From contig NZ_CP120983.1 of NCBI RefSeq assembly GCF_030719215.1, positions 496,001 through 560,000 on the forward strand: a DNA stretch of 64,000 nt, given 5' to 3'. The translations under genes and the position numbers were made by a program. A model generated the notes under the pieces. It searched no databases and was not told where the DNA came from. It was given only the letters and a program-made list of their open reading frames with translations. The stretch comes from Streptomyces sp. Alt3 (lineage in GTDB: Bacteria; Actinomycetota; Actinomycetes; Streptomycetales; Streptomycetaceae). Shown piece after piece: positions 56,497-64,000 of the stretch (the first letter of the stretch is position 1; each line of letters starts with the position of its first letter).

Positions 56497-57927
56497 TCAG
56501 ACCAGTCGCCTTATCTCGCCTCGCACCCGGTAGAACCCCGCCTGTGCGGGATGCAGGGCGTCGACCACGTAACGGGCACCCGGCTGGCGCATCGCCCGAG
56601 GGAACTGCACGTTCCACGACGGCTCGAAGCCGTCGGAGACGACGTGGACCCGCAGCCTGCCCGCGTCCTGGACACACTCCACGACCACCGCGCCGGGAGG
56701 CGGCAGGGTGACGGTCGTGACCGTGGTCGCCGGAGTGTAGGTGGGCAGCGCCGCCGCGGACTTGATGTCCGCCGCGACCGGGACCGTGCCCTGCTGGGCC
56801 GCAGCGACAGCCGCGGGGCTAGCGTCGAGGCACACCAGTGACCCGTCCGTGGTGACCATGTACAGCTTGTCGTCGAAGAACTGCATGGACAGCGCCGAAC
56901 CGCCGCCCGTACCGAGCTTCCACAGGCGTGTGCCGTCCGCGTCGAAGCAGTACACCGACGAGGAGCTGTCGCCCGCGAAGACGAAGCGGCCACCGGGCGC
57001 GGTCGCGCACGCGTACACGGCGGTGTCGCACCGGAAGGTCGCCTCCACCACGCCCGTCGCCTTGGACAGGCGTTGTACGACGTTGCGTGCGGTGCCCGCG
57101 TACACCGACTCCTCCTCCTGCCAGCCGAACAGCACCTGCCCCGAAGTCGGGGTGTGCCACATCTCCCCCGAGCCGTCCGGCGCGTAGGCCGTGACCCCCT
57201 GGTGGTGTCCGTGGTAGACGGCCCGTTCGTCGGCGCGCACCATCCAGCCGTGCTCCCCGGTGGACTTGCGCGCCCACTGGTACTCGTCCTCGTGGTCGAT
57301 GACCGTCAGGCCCCCGGCGCGGTCGGAGACGTTCAGCACACCTTCGCGGATGTCCAGCCAGAAGATGTCCACGTCCGCCGCGATGTCGTACGCCGCGAAC
57401 GGAAGCTTCGAGGAGAGGTCGTACACCTTGCCGTCGTCGCACCCGGCGTAGATCCAGAAGTCGTCGGCCACCAGGCACTTGACGCCGTCGGGCAGCTTGT
57501 AGCGTGCCAGGACCTCACCGCCGTGGCTGACGGTGTAGACGTCACCCGCCTGGTTTCCCACCCAGCAGCGGTCCTCGCCGACATGGATGCCGAAGGCCGC
57601 CGCGCCGGTCCTGAAGCGCCACAGCACGGGCGCCACGGCGCGGGCGGTGGAGGGTGCGGACGTGACCTGGCGGCGCGTCACCGCCCTTGCCGCGCGCTGC
57701 CCTCGGACCGCGGGCGCGTAGCCCTTGCGGACCTTCTCGCCGATCTTCCTGGCTGCCGCGGCCTGCGCCTTCGCCTCCGAGGGGAAGGAGGAGGTCTGCG
57801 ACTGGCCGTCCGCGCCGATGCGTCCGTAGCGCACCGAGACCACTGCCCCTTCCACGGTCACCTCGTAGAACTTGTGCGCCCCTGCGCCGTCCTGCGACAG
57901 CTCCAGATACGTGGTGGTACGCGGCAT
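56497..57927 (-). CDS. WGR-domain / beta-propeller protein
   Basis: 476 residues. The N-terminal 80 residues are a WGR domain (HKFYEVTVEGAVVSVRYGRI, GADGQSQTSSFPSEAKAQAA). A PQQ/WD-like beta-propeller of repeated strands follows (DDGKVYDLSSKLPFAAYDIA, ADERAVYHGHHQGVTAYAPD, PGGRFVFAGDSSSSVYCFDA, DDKLYMVTTDGSLVCLD). WGR domains occur in nucleic-acid-linked proteins such as PARPs; the propeller suggests a scaffold or sensor. There is no signal peptide. ATG 57927 follows GAGGGGA. Its role is unknown. Confidence 0.85.
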   Translation of the reverse strand: MPRTTTYLELSQDGAGAHKFYEVTVEGAVVSVRYGRIGADGQSQTSSFPSEAKAQAAAARKIGEKVRKGYAPAVRGQRAARAVTRRQVTSAPSTARAVAPVLWRFRTGAAAFGIHVGEDRCWVGNQAGDVYTVSHGGEVLARYKLPDGVKCLVADDFWIYAGCDDGKVYDLSSKLPFAAYDIAADVDIFWLDIREGVLNVSDRAGGLTVIDHEDEYQWARKSTGEHGWMVRADERAVYHGHHQGVTAYAPDGSGEMWHTPTSGQVLFGWQEEESVYAGTARNVVQRLSKATGVVEATFRCDTAVYACATAPGGRFVFAGDSSSSVYCFDADGTRLWKLGTGGGSALSMQFFDDKLYMVTTDGSLVCLDASPAAVAAAQQGTVPVAADIKSAAALPTYTPATTVTTVTLPPPGAVVVECVQDAGRLRVHVVSDGFEPSWNVQFPRAMRQPGARYVVDALHPAQAGFYRVRGEIRRLV

Positions 57928-58199
57928 GACAGTCCCCTCGACGAGATGAACCGGCACTCCGTTCGCACCGTGTTCGACAGAGAGAACGCTACGAGAGACC
58001 ACTGACATCGATGCGGGCGGACTTTGCGGTAGAGCGCCCTGCACCGGTCGTCGCCCGTGGCAGCCCGTACGCGCCCCTCACCCGCGGCCCCGGGCTCGGC
58101 CGACGAATCCGTGCGGCAGAGCTGTCGACGCGTCGCCGCAGGTGAGGAGGAGCTGTCGCGTGCCACCCGCCGCCGGCCGCTCCCGGGGCCCCGGCCCGA

Positions 58200-60008
58200 C
58201 TAGCTACGAGCGGCGGTCCTGGCCCGGAGGATCTCGGTCATGGACTCTGCGCGCCAGTCCGCCAGGAGTTCATGGAAGGCGAACGCACCGTGGGGGTAGG
58301 CGATCGGGCCGTTCGGCCGGCCGCGCCCTTCACGGTTGTAGTAGCCGGGGGTGCAGTCGGCGTGGAACCACTCGTGGTCGGGAGCACCCTCGGCCAGGAC
58401 GGCGATCCAGGCGTCCTCGGCCTCGCGGGAGGGTTCGATCAGGGCCTCCCCGGCTTCGGCTGCCGTGACGAGGGCAGCGGCGTGGACGGCCTGCTCGTCG
58501 AGGATGTGCGTGAAGTTGACGCTGCTGGCGTTCTGGAGGGACCCCATCTGGATCAGGTTCGGGAAGCCGTTGCTGGTGAAGCCGTGCAGGGTGCGGGGCC
58601 CCTCCTTCGCCCACCCGTGCAGCATCTGGACGGCTCCTCGGCCGTGCACGGGGAGCTTGCCGGAGCTGATGCCGGAGGCCCCGACGGAGAAGCCCGTGGC
58701 GAAGATCAGGCAGTCGAGTTCGTAGGTGGTGTCGCCGACGACGACGCCGTTCTCGGTGATGCGCTCGATGCCGTGCGTTTCCGCGGTGTCGACCAGGGTG
58801 ACGTTGCCCCGGTTGAACGCCGGGTAGTACTTGTCGGAGAAGGTGGGGCGCTTGCAGGCGTACCGGTACCAGGGCTTGAGGGCTTCCGCGGTGTCCGGGT
58901 CGGCGACGGTCTCCTCGACCCGGGCTCGCAGTTCGTTCATCTTGGCCGCGTCGGCGACCTCGTAGGCGGCCTCGAAGGCCTCGCGGTCGCCCTGCCGGCG
59001 GAAGCTGGGAAGGAGCTTCTCCAGGAGGCCTGCCGACGCGGTCCAGCGGTCAGCCACCAGATCCCGCTCGGCCGTCTCACCGGAGACGATACGGAGGTAG
59101 TTCTCGCGGCGCTCGTGTGCCCAGCCTTCGCGGTCGGCGCCGACATCGGCAGCGCTGGTGCGGCGGTTGGCGCGCACGTCGACGGTCGAGGGGGTGCGCT
59201 GGAAGACGTAGACGTGTCCGGCGTCCTCGGCCAGCATGGGAACGACCTGGATGCCGGTGGCCCCGGTACCCACGATTCCCACCCTCTTCTGCGAGAGTCC
59301 GGTCATGCCACCGTCAGGGGTACCTCCGGTGTAGGCGTAGTCCCACCTCGACGTGTGGAAGGTGTGGCCCTTGAAGTCCTCGATGCCGGGGATGCCGGGG
59401 AGCTTCGGCTCGGAGAGCGTGCCGGTGGCGGTGACGACGTAGGTGGCGCGGAACGCGTCGCCGCGGTCGGTGGCCACGATCCACGTCTCCGAAGCCTCGT
59501 CCCAGGTCAGGGAGGTGACAGCGGTGGAGAACAGGGCGTCCGGATAGAGGTCGAACTTCCGGGCGATCCGCACGGCGTGGCGGCGGATCTCGTCACCGGG
59601 GGCGTACTTCCACTCCGGTACGTATCCGGTCTCGTCGAGCATCGGCAGGTACACGTGCGACTCGATGTCGCAGTGGATGCCCGGGTACCGGTTCCAGTAC
59701 CAGGTGCCCCCGAAGTCGCCGCCCTTCTCGACGATCCGCACACGCTGCGCGCCTTGCTGCCGTATGCGCGCCCCGGCGAGGATGCCCCCGAATCCACCAC
59801 CGACCACGGCGACGTCGACGGTGTCGTGAAGGGGCTCGCGCTCGGCAGGCTCCCCGGTGTACGGGTCGGCGGCGTAATAGCCGAACTCTGCGTCGGTGTC
59901 GAGGTATTGGCCGGCACCGTCGGGCCGTACACGCCGCTCACGCTCAAGGTGATAGCGCTGCCTCAGCTCGGCGATCTCCTCGGGAACGGACGCTTGAGGG
60001 GTCGTCAT
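58200..60008 (-). CDS. Flavin-containing monooxygenase, Baeyer-Villiger type
   Basis: 602 residues. FAD-binding GGGFGGILAGARI, NADPH-binding GTGATGIQVVP, and the Baeyer-Villiger fingerprint FKGHTFHTSRWDY place it with BVMOs of the cyclohexanone/phenylacetone group. A roughly 60-residue N-terminal extension is also typical. It would insert oxygen next to a ketone to give an ester or lactone using NADPH and O2. ATG 60008 follows GAGGT. It is divergent from an SMP-30/gluconolactonase-like gene, which could hydrolyse lactones. Confidence 0.93.
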   Translation of the reverse strand: MTTPQASVPEEIAELRQRYHLERERRVRPDGAGQYLDTDAEFGYYAADPYTGEPAEREPLHDTVDVAVVGGGFGGILAGARIRQQGAQRVRIVEKGGDFGGTWYWNRYPGIHCDIESHVYLPMLDETGYVPEWKYAPGDEIRRHAVRIARKFDLYPDALFSTAVTSLTWDEASETWIVATDRGDAFRATYVVTATGTLSEPKLPGIPGIEDFKGHTFHTSRWDYAYTGGTPDGGMTGLSQKRVGIVGTGATGIQVVPMLAEDAGHVYVFQRTPSTVDVRANRRTSAADVGADREGWAHERRENYLRIVSGETAERDLVADRWTASAGLLEKLLPSFRRQGDREAFEAAYEVADAAKMNELRARVEETVADPDTAEALKPWYRYACKRPTFSDKYYPAFNRGNVTLVDTAETHGIERITENGVVVGDTTYELDCLIFATGFSVGASGISSGKLPVHGRGAVQMLHGWAKEGPRTLHGFTSNGFPNLIQMGSLQNASSVNFTHILDEQAVHAAALVTAAEAGEALIEPSREAEDAWIAVLAEGAPDHEWFHADCTPGYYNREGRGRPNGPIAYPHGAFAFHELLADWRAESMTEILRARTAARS

Positions 60009-60072
60009 GTGGGGGACCTCAATCCTGCCTGTCGGGCCGCCCGGAGTGAACGGCCATCCGCTACGGTAACAA

Positions 60073-60096
60073 CAACCGGACAACGATGTCCGGTTG
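60073..60096. promoter_or_regulatory. Palindromic operator in the divergent BVMO/SMP-30 promoter region
   Basis: Perfect 10-bp arms CAACCGGACA and TGTCCGGTTG flank a 4-bp centre. It lies 65 bp before the monooxygenase start and 124 bp before the lipoprotein start. The size fits a TetR-type operator, and a TetR gene lies just downstream of the lipoprotein gene. Confidence 0.75.
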
Positions 60097-60219
60097 CGTT
60101 GCGGGAGGTCCGTCGACTTTCGGCCAGAGCCACCCTCGCACCCGGGCGGACGCGGTCTTCCGAGCGACCACTCCCGCAGACGTGACGCACCCGACCGAAC
60201 AGGAAGAGTGATTCCCCCC

Positions 60220-61242
60220 ATGCAACGACGACACCTGGTCCGGCCCGTTGCCGTGCTCGCCGCGATCTGCGCACTGACGCTTACGGGATGTGGCACGGAG
60301 ACACGCGAACCCGGTACCGGGACCGGCTCGGCCGGCACGGACAGGACCATCCGCGCGCACAAGGTGATGCAGCTGACGCAGGTGCACGAGGAAACCGGGA
60401 TGACCCTGCTGGAGGGCCCGACCTTCGACAGCAGCGGCAAGCTGATCGTCGTCGACGTCACCGCCCCGGCCGGCAAGCCGAAGGTGATGCGCGTCAACGT
60501 CGAAAAGAAGACAGCCGACGGCCTCCACACCGACAGCCGTGGCGCTTACACATCAGCGCAGTTCAGCCCCTACGACGGCCGCCTCTACCTGTCCGACTAC
60601 GCCCACGGCGAGGTCGTGAGCCTGGCCCCGGACGGCAGCGATCCTCGGACCTTCTTCACCGGCAAGGTCGACGGCGCGCAGATGAACCCCGACGACATCG
60701 CCTTCGACGAGGCCGGCAACCTGTACGTCTCCGACTCGCGCGGCTTGTCCGAGGGCAAGGCGCACGGGCGTGTTGTGCGGATCGGCCGTGAAGGCGAGAA
60801 GGCCACCGTCCTGGCCGACGGTCTGGCCGCGACGAACGGAATCTCGTTCGACGCGGACTATCGCGGACTGTGGATCAGCGAGCTCACCCAGAACCGGATC
60901 TCCTACCTCCATCTCGACGGCGAGGGAGGAGTGACGTCCAAGCACACAGCCATCCGCGTCGACGGGGGGATCGCCCAGACCGACTCGATCGCCGTGGACG
61001 CGGACGGCAATCTCTACCAGGGGCTGCACGGCCGAGCCGCGATGGCCGTGTACGACAGGAACGGGAAGCGCCTGGCGACGGTCGAGGTTCCCGCCCACGC
61101 GGCAGGGCTCGAATCGGCGACGAACGTGGCGATCACGCCCGGCGGGACCAAGGCGTACATGACTGTCAGCGGACCCGCCGGCGGATACCTCTACACCTTC
61201 GACGCACTGGCGAAGGGCACCCGGCAGTCCAACGGAGGCTGA
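60220..61242 (+). CDS. SMP-30/gluconolactonase-like secreted lipoprotein
   Basis: 340 residues. The lipoprotein signal ends at LTGC (Cys about 24), and a six-bladed SMP-30/NHL-type propeller follows (LLEGPTFDSSGKLIVVDV, NPDDIAFDEAGNLYVSDS, AATNGISFDADYRGLWISEL, QTDSIAVDADGNLYQGLHG). The acidic residues at blade ends resemble the metal site of lactonases. Hydrolysis of a lactone or ester outside the cell is plausible but not shown. ATG 60220 gives a normal lipoprotein start; GTG 60208 is also in frame. Confidence 0.85.
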   Translation: MQRRHLVRPVAVLAAICALTLTGCGTETREPGTGTGSAGTDRTIRAHKVMQLTQVHEETGMTLLEGPTFDSSGKLIVVDVTAPAGKPKVMRVNVEKKTADGLHTDSRGAYTSAQFSPYDGRLYLSDYAHGEVVSLAPDGSDPRTFFTGKVDGAQMNPDDIAFDEAGNLYVSDSRGLSEGKAHGRVVRIGREGEKATVLADGLAATNGISFDADYRGLWISELTQNRISYLHLDGEGGVTSKHTAIRVDGGIAQTDSIAVDADGNLYQGLHGRAAMAVYDRNGKRLATVEVPAHAAGLESATNVAITPGGTKAYMTVSGPAGGYLYTFDALAKGTRQSNGG

Positions 61243-61257
61243 CGCCGCTCCCCGGGC

Positions 61258-61848
61258 TCACCCGTCGTAGGGCTGGACCGGTCCCACCTCGACGCCGAGC
61301 AGCCGCCAGGCAGCCAGCGCCCGGCGTTCCCGCTCCTCGCGGGTGGGGCCGGTGACGGCGCCCGTGACCATGGCGACCGCCAGCATGAGGTCGTCCGCCG
61401 CACCCAGGCGATGGCCCTCGGGCAGCCGCCCCCGAAGGCTGCGCTCGACCCGCTCGGACAGCATCGAGGCGTGCGCTCGGACACCGGATCGGCCGCCTGC
61501 CTCGTCGGCGTGCATCAGGCCGATGAACGCGGCCGATTCGACGGCGTGCCACGTCATCACACCGAGCACCTCGGCCAGGGTCGCACCCTCGACCGCGGTT
61601 GCCTGTTCGATCTGCCTCACGTTCTCCTCCAGGACCGCGGTCGCCAGGGCGCCACGGTCGGGGAAATGCCGGTACAGAACGCCCTGGCCGACCCCGGCCC
61701 GACGCGCGATCGCGGAGAGCGGAGCATCCAGGCCGCCCGCCGAGAAGACTTCCCGGGCGGCGACGACCAGAGCGGCTCGATTGCGCGCGGCTGCCTTCGG
61801 CCCGTCGTTCGCGGGCCGCCGCTCGTCCGGCGAAGGATGCTGTATCAC
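61258..61848 (-). CDS. TetR/AcrR-family regulator
   Basis: 196 residues. The helix-turn-helix is LDAPLSAIARRAGVGQGVLY followed by RHFPDRGALATAVLEENV. The C-terminal domain is of the type common in Streptomyces TetR proteins near oxidoreductases. It is convergent with the SMP-30-like gene, 15 bp away. It is the likely binder of the palindrome at 60073-60096. The GTG start at 61848 is weakly supported. Confidence 0.9.
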   Translation of the reverse strand: MIQHPSPDERRPANDGPKAAARNRAALVVAAREVFSAGGLDAPLSAIARRAGVGQGVLYRHFPDRGALATAVLEENVRQIEQATAVEGATLAEVLGVMTWHAVESAAFIGLMHADEAGGRSGVRAHASMLSERVERSLRGRLPEGHRLGAADDLMLAVAMVTGAVTGPTREERERRALAAWRLLGVEVGPVQPYDG

Positions 61849-62054
61849 CCCGGAAGAGTACCGGCCGGGCGGAATCGGACCCCACCGCGATCTCGGTGGC
61901 CCGCCACCCTCCCGCCCTCCTCACGGAGAAGCGGGGCGCGCTCCCCCACATCACATCGTCCGCTCCACGCGCCCTGCCGCACCGGCGGAGGAGCAGAATC
62001 CCACCCGGCGCCGCGGCCTCGGGGCGGAGTCCGCGGCACCGTGAGGGAGCGCGG

Positions 62055-62276
62055 TTACTCGGCCGTGGTGTCCAGCGCCGCCAATGCCTGGGCCCAGCGT
62101 ACGTACTTGAGGTCGGCGAGGTCCGCGACGGTCTTCACGCCGAACGCCTCGTCGAGCAGCTCACCGTCCCGGTCCGAGACGCCCTTGAGCGCCGCGACCG
62201 GGGCAGCCAGGATCTCGGGCAGACTCTTGTCCGTCCACGCCTTGTCCAGCACCTTGTCGAGATCGATCGTCGTCAT
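62055..62276 (-). CDS. Small helix-hairpin-helix-like protein (73 residues)
   Basis: It begins MTTIDLDKVLDKAWTDKSLP. The part APVAALKGVSDRDGELLDEA, then FGVKTVADLADLKYVRWAQA, is like helix-hairpin-helix modules in which a 'GVS' turn precedes 'KTVxDLA'. No catalytic residues are seen. ATG 62276 follows a perfect AGGAGGT. An inverted repeat at 62357-62376 probably regulates it. Such proteins may bind DNA or other proteins. Confidence 0.8.
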   Translation of the reverse strand: MTTIDLDKVLDKAWTDKSLPEILAAPVAALKGVSDRDGELLDEAFGVKTVADLADLKYVRWAQALAALDTTAE

Positions 62277-62356
62277 GCATACCTCCTGAAGTGAACACGC
62301 ACAGCCGGCCGCCGCCTCCCGCCGACGGCGTGGGAGGCGAGCGACGGACAAGGGAA

Positions 62357-62376
62357 CTTCTACAAACATGTAGAAG
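62357..62376. promoter_or_regulatory. BlaI/MecI-like operator candidate
   Basis: CTTCTACA-aaca-TGTAGAAG has perfect 8-bp arms. The TACA/TGTA core recalls operators of BlaI/MecI/CopY-type repressors. It is 81 bp before the small protein's start; no such repressor is encoded in the window. Confidence 0.6.
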
Positions 62377-62565
62377 ATTAGGACGCCCATCGACCCGTGC
62401 GGGTCACGTCGGCCCGGCGTACGACAGAACGGCCAGAAGCCGCCCCTGAGACGTCGAGAACTCGCTCCTGCGGTGGAACACCCTGACGCTCCTTCGGCCC
62501 TGTGGTCTGCTGCCCGCTCCGCACGGTTCGCAGCGTCCCGGCCGCATCCTGACGCAGGACGACGA

Positions 62566-62595
62566 GGGCCGGGGCACCCGCAGGTGCCCCGGCCC
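62566..62595 (-). terminator. Strong terminator after the minus-strand operon ending at 62677
   Basis: A perfect 13-bp stem (GGGCCGGGGCACC with its complement) has a 4-nt loop. Confidence 0.8.
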
Positions 62596-62676
62596 GGCCG
62601 TGAGGTTCAGCAGGAGTGCAGCGGCAGCCGCCCGATGGCTACACGCCCGCCACGGGACTCCGGTCGGCTGCTCGGA

Positions 62677-63087
62677 TCAGGTGCTCCGGCCCCGCTCCCG
62701 GGTCAGTTGCTTCAGCTCGACGATGGTCGCCACGGCGCGCAGCCAGGTCGCAGCGGTGTCGTCGGCGGGGATCCCACCAGCGAGCTCGGCGCCGGCCAGC
62801 AGCCACTCCCGTACGAGGACGGCCGCGTCCCGGCCGGGCAGGGGCTCGGGCAGCTCCGCGGCGCGGGCAAGTCCGCCGGCGCGCACGGTGTCGGCGAGGA
62901 AGGCGACCGAGCGCGGCTCGGTCCCCAGGCGGTCGAGGACGACGGCCGCGGCTGCGGCACCGTCGCCGAACAGGGCGGTGCGCCGGCTGCCGGGCTCGGC
63001 GGTGAGGCCGTAACGCAGCAGGACGGTGATGTCGAGCCGGGCCAGCTCCTCGTCCGTGCGGTCCGGCAGGTGCGTGGCGTCGTTCAT
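62677..63087 (-). CDS. Hypothetical 136-residue soluble protein
   Basis: An Ala/Leu-rich helical protein beginning MNDATHLPDRTDEELARLDI. The segment LFGDGAAAAAVVLDRLGTEP and a C-terminal Arg-rich end are the only notable parts. No family is recognised. It follows the chagasin-like lipoprotein gene by 44 bp on the same strand, so it may share its transcript. Confidence 0.65.
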   Translation of the reverse strand: MNDATHLPDRTDEELARLDITVLLRYGLTAEPGSRRTALFGDGAAAAAVVLDRLGTEPRSVAFLADTVRAGGLARAAELPEPLPGRDAAVLVREWLLAGAELAGGIPADDTAATWLRAVATIVELKQLTRERGRST

Positions 63088-63131
63088 GGCGGCCTCGGGT
63101 GTCTCGTCTCGGCTGACTGGTCCGCCGCGGT

Positions 63132-63650
63132 TCAGTCGACCGTGACGGTGTAGGTGATGCGCTCGGGAGCCGGGGAGGGGGAGGCCGTCCCCGCGCTCGG
63201 GGTGGCGGAGGGTCCGGTCGTCCCGGGGGGCTGCGTCGCGGTGTTGCCCTGACAGGTGGTGAAGGTGCAGTGCAGCAGCGTGAACTGCGTGGTGCCCTTG
63301 CCCTTGGCCTCGAAGGTGAAGGTGAGTCTGCCGCCGGCACCGGCCATCGGCTCGTCGCCGGAGTCGGAGGCGTAGTCCCGGCCGCGACTGACGAGCACCG
63401 AGCTGTCGGGGCCGGGGTCGACCAGGTACCAGAACTCGCGGGTGGAGACGTTCTGGCCGACGGTGAGCGTGAAACGCTCGCCCTGCCCGGCACTGATGGT
63501 GGTGTCCTTCACCGGGCGGCTCGTGGTGCCCGCGGAGCCGCCGGACGGGTCCTCGGTGCCCGAGCCGCAGCCCGTGGCGAGAGCGAGGAGCGCGGCCGCC
63601 GCGATCGCGGCACCGCCCCTGCTACCGCGGAAGATAGACGCTGTACGCAT
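63132..63650 (-). CDS. Secreted lipoprotein, chagasin/I42-like protease inhibitor fold
   Basis: 172 residues. The lipoprotein signal is AAIAAAALLALATGC. After it, FTLTVGQNVSTREFWYLVDP and GAGGRLTFTFEAKGKGTTQF resemble the chagasin (I42) cysteine-protease inhibitor fold, which has a conserved 'GxGGxxxWxFKAxGxG' strand. The family's NPTTGY loop is not clearly present, so the match is tentative. A Pro/Ser/Thr-rich tail follows. The start overlaps the papain-like gene by 29 bp, so the two are co-expressed. Confidence 0.65.
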   Translation of the reverse strand: MRTASIFRGSRGGAAIAAAALLALATGCGSGTEDPSGGSAGTTSRPVKDTTISAGQGERFTLTVGQNVSTREFWYLVDPGPDSSVLVSRGRDYASDSGDEPMAGAGGRLTFTFEAKGKGTTQFTLLHCTFTTCQGNTATQPPGTTGPSATPSAGTASPSPAPERITYTVTVD

Positions 63651-64000
63651 TGGGGAGATCACTCTTGGAAGCCTTGCCCATGTGGCCGTTGATGAAGTCG
63701 TCCTCGCTGACCCAGGTGGTCGAGCCCCAGGGGTTGTACACCTGAAGCATGTCACCCTCCTGGGCGATGATGGTCATCGCGTGGGCGCCGTCCTTGCCCG
63801 ACACGTCGACCGGCACCGGATGCCCCTGCGCCACCGACCTCTCGACTTCGGTGAGGACCGCCCTGCGGTCGGCGGCACTGTCCAGGTCCTGGCGCTGGTA
63901 GTCGCTTCCGGTGGCGCTGCCGACGGTGGTGTCGTTGATCCGTTCCTGCCCTTCGGGCCCCATGCCACCCCAGTTCTCACCGCCGTCACCTTCGGTGTGC
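63622..64000 (-). CDS. Papain-like/C39-like cysteine peptidase, C-terminal part
   Basis: The frame is open to the window edge, so the N-terminus (and any catalytic Cys) is missing. About 126 residues are visible. KDGAHAMTIIAQEGDMLQVY followed by NPWGSTTWVSEDDFING carries the His and Asn of a papain-like catalytic set (GxHA ... NPWG). The rest (GDGGENWGGMGPEGQERIND) is a low-complexity linker. The gene lies directly upstream of a chagasin-like lipoprotein gene. Whether it is active cannot be judged here. Confidence 0.65.
   Translation of the reverse strand, partial: HTEGDGGENWGGMGPEGQERINDTTVGSATGSDYQRQDLDSAADRRAVLTEVERSVAQGHPVPVDVSGKDGAHAMTIIAQEGDMLQVYNPWGSTTWVSEDDFINGHMGKASKSDLPNAYSVYLPR

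Larger units (their letters stand above)
62277..62676. other. 400-bp region with an operator and a terminator, no gene
   Basis: It contains the CTTCTACA/TGTAGAAG operator and the 62566-62595 terminator. No supported gene lies between. Confidence 0.5.

Overview
The window is a 64-kb stretch of very GC-rich actinomycete chromosome, almost certainly Streptomyces or a close relative. Supporting signs are strong third-position GC, GTG starts, 4-nt ATGA/GTGA overlaps, many secreted hydrolases, numerous LacI/ROK/TetR/MerR regulators, and a SigB/F-type sigma factor next to PP2C and RsbW-like genes. No rRNA, tRNA, CRISPR array, intact insertion sequence or prophage gene was seen. It reads as ordinary and accessory chromosome rather than a mobile island.

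Layout: 0-4.4 kb is a stress-type signalling block (3' end of a sigma factor, receiver-PP2C phosphatase, CHASE3 histidine kinase, Rcp1-like receiver, RsbW-like ATPase). 4.5-8.2 kb holds a DMT permease behind a possible leader ORF, an Rpf-like/LysM/M23 cell-wall hydrolase and a divergent LacI regulator. 8.5-14.5 kb is a ROK-regulated sugar ABC importer plus GH1 beta-glucosidase. 14.7-17.2 kb has two uncharacterised genes. 17.3-22.8 kb carries a frameshifted secreted glycoside hydrolase, a secreted DUF1996 protein, a decayed SDR gene and a streptogrisin-like protease. Palindromes built on AGAGCGCTCT precede the hydrolase, the DUF1996 gene, the protease and the LacI gene. 23.0-25.4 kb holds a carboxylesterase and an HD-domain protein.

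25.5-36.8 kb, minus strand, is the most interesting part: ten genes whose nine junctions all overlap by exactly 4 nt. In transcription order they encode an ATP-grasp ligase, a DUF364 (Rossmann/heavy-metal chelation) protein, a cysteine-synthase-like PLP enzyme, a dipeptide-epimerase-like enolase-superfamily enzyme, an MFS exporter, a SAM methyltransferase, an Opp-type binding protein, two Opp permeases and a fused double ABC ATPase. A Zur-like box lies about 90 bp before the first gene. The layout (make, export, re-import) resembles opine or aminopolycarboxylate metallophore loci, but the gene set does not match one I know.

37-46 kb: a DUF5709 protein, a type-I ABC exporter, a MerR-HEAT regulator with a HEAT partner, a flavin monooxygenase, 6-phosphogluconate dehydrogenase and a BacNav-like ion channel. 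46.2-49.5 kb: a DyP peroxidase with a C-terminal encapsulin-targeting tail, the family 1 encapsulin shell, and a PLP decarboxylase. 49.6-57.9 kb: a proline-rich peptide, panD, membrane proteins of unknown role, a TetR regulator divergent from a GH3 beta-glucosidase, and a WGR/beta-propeller protein. 58.2-61.9 kb: a Baeyer-Villiger-type monooxygenase divergent from an SMP-30-like lipoprotein, with a perfect palindrome between them and a TetR gene downstream. 62.0-64 kb: a small HhH-like protein behind a BlaI-like operator, an unknown protein, a chagasin-like lipoprotein and the end of a papain-like cysteine peptidase. Functional statements are family inferences from sequence; nothing was searched or computed.
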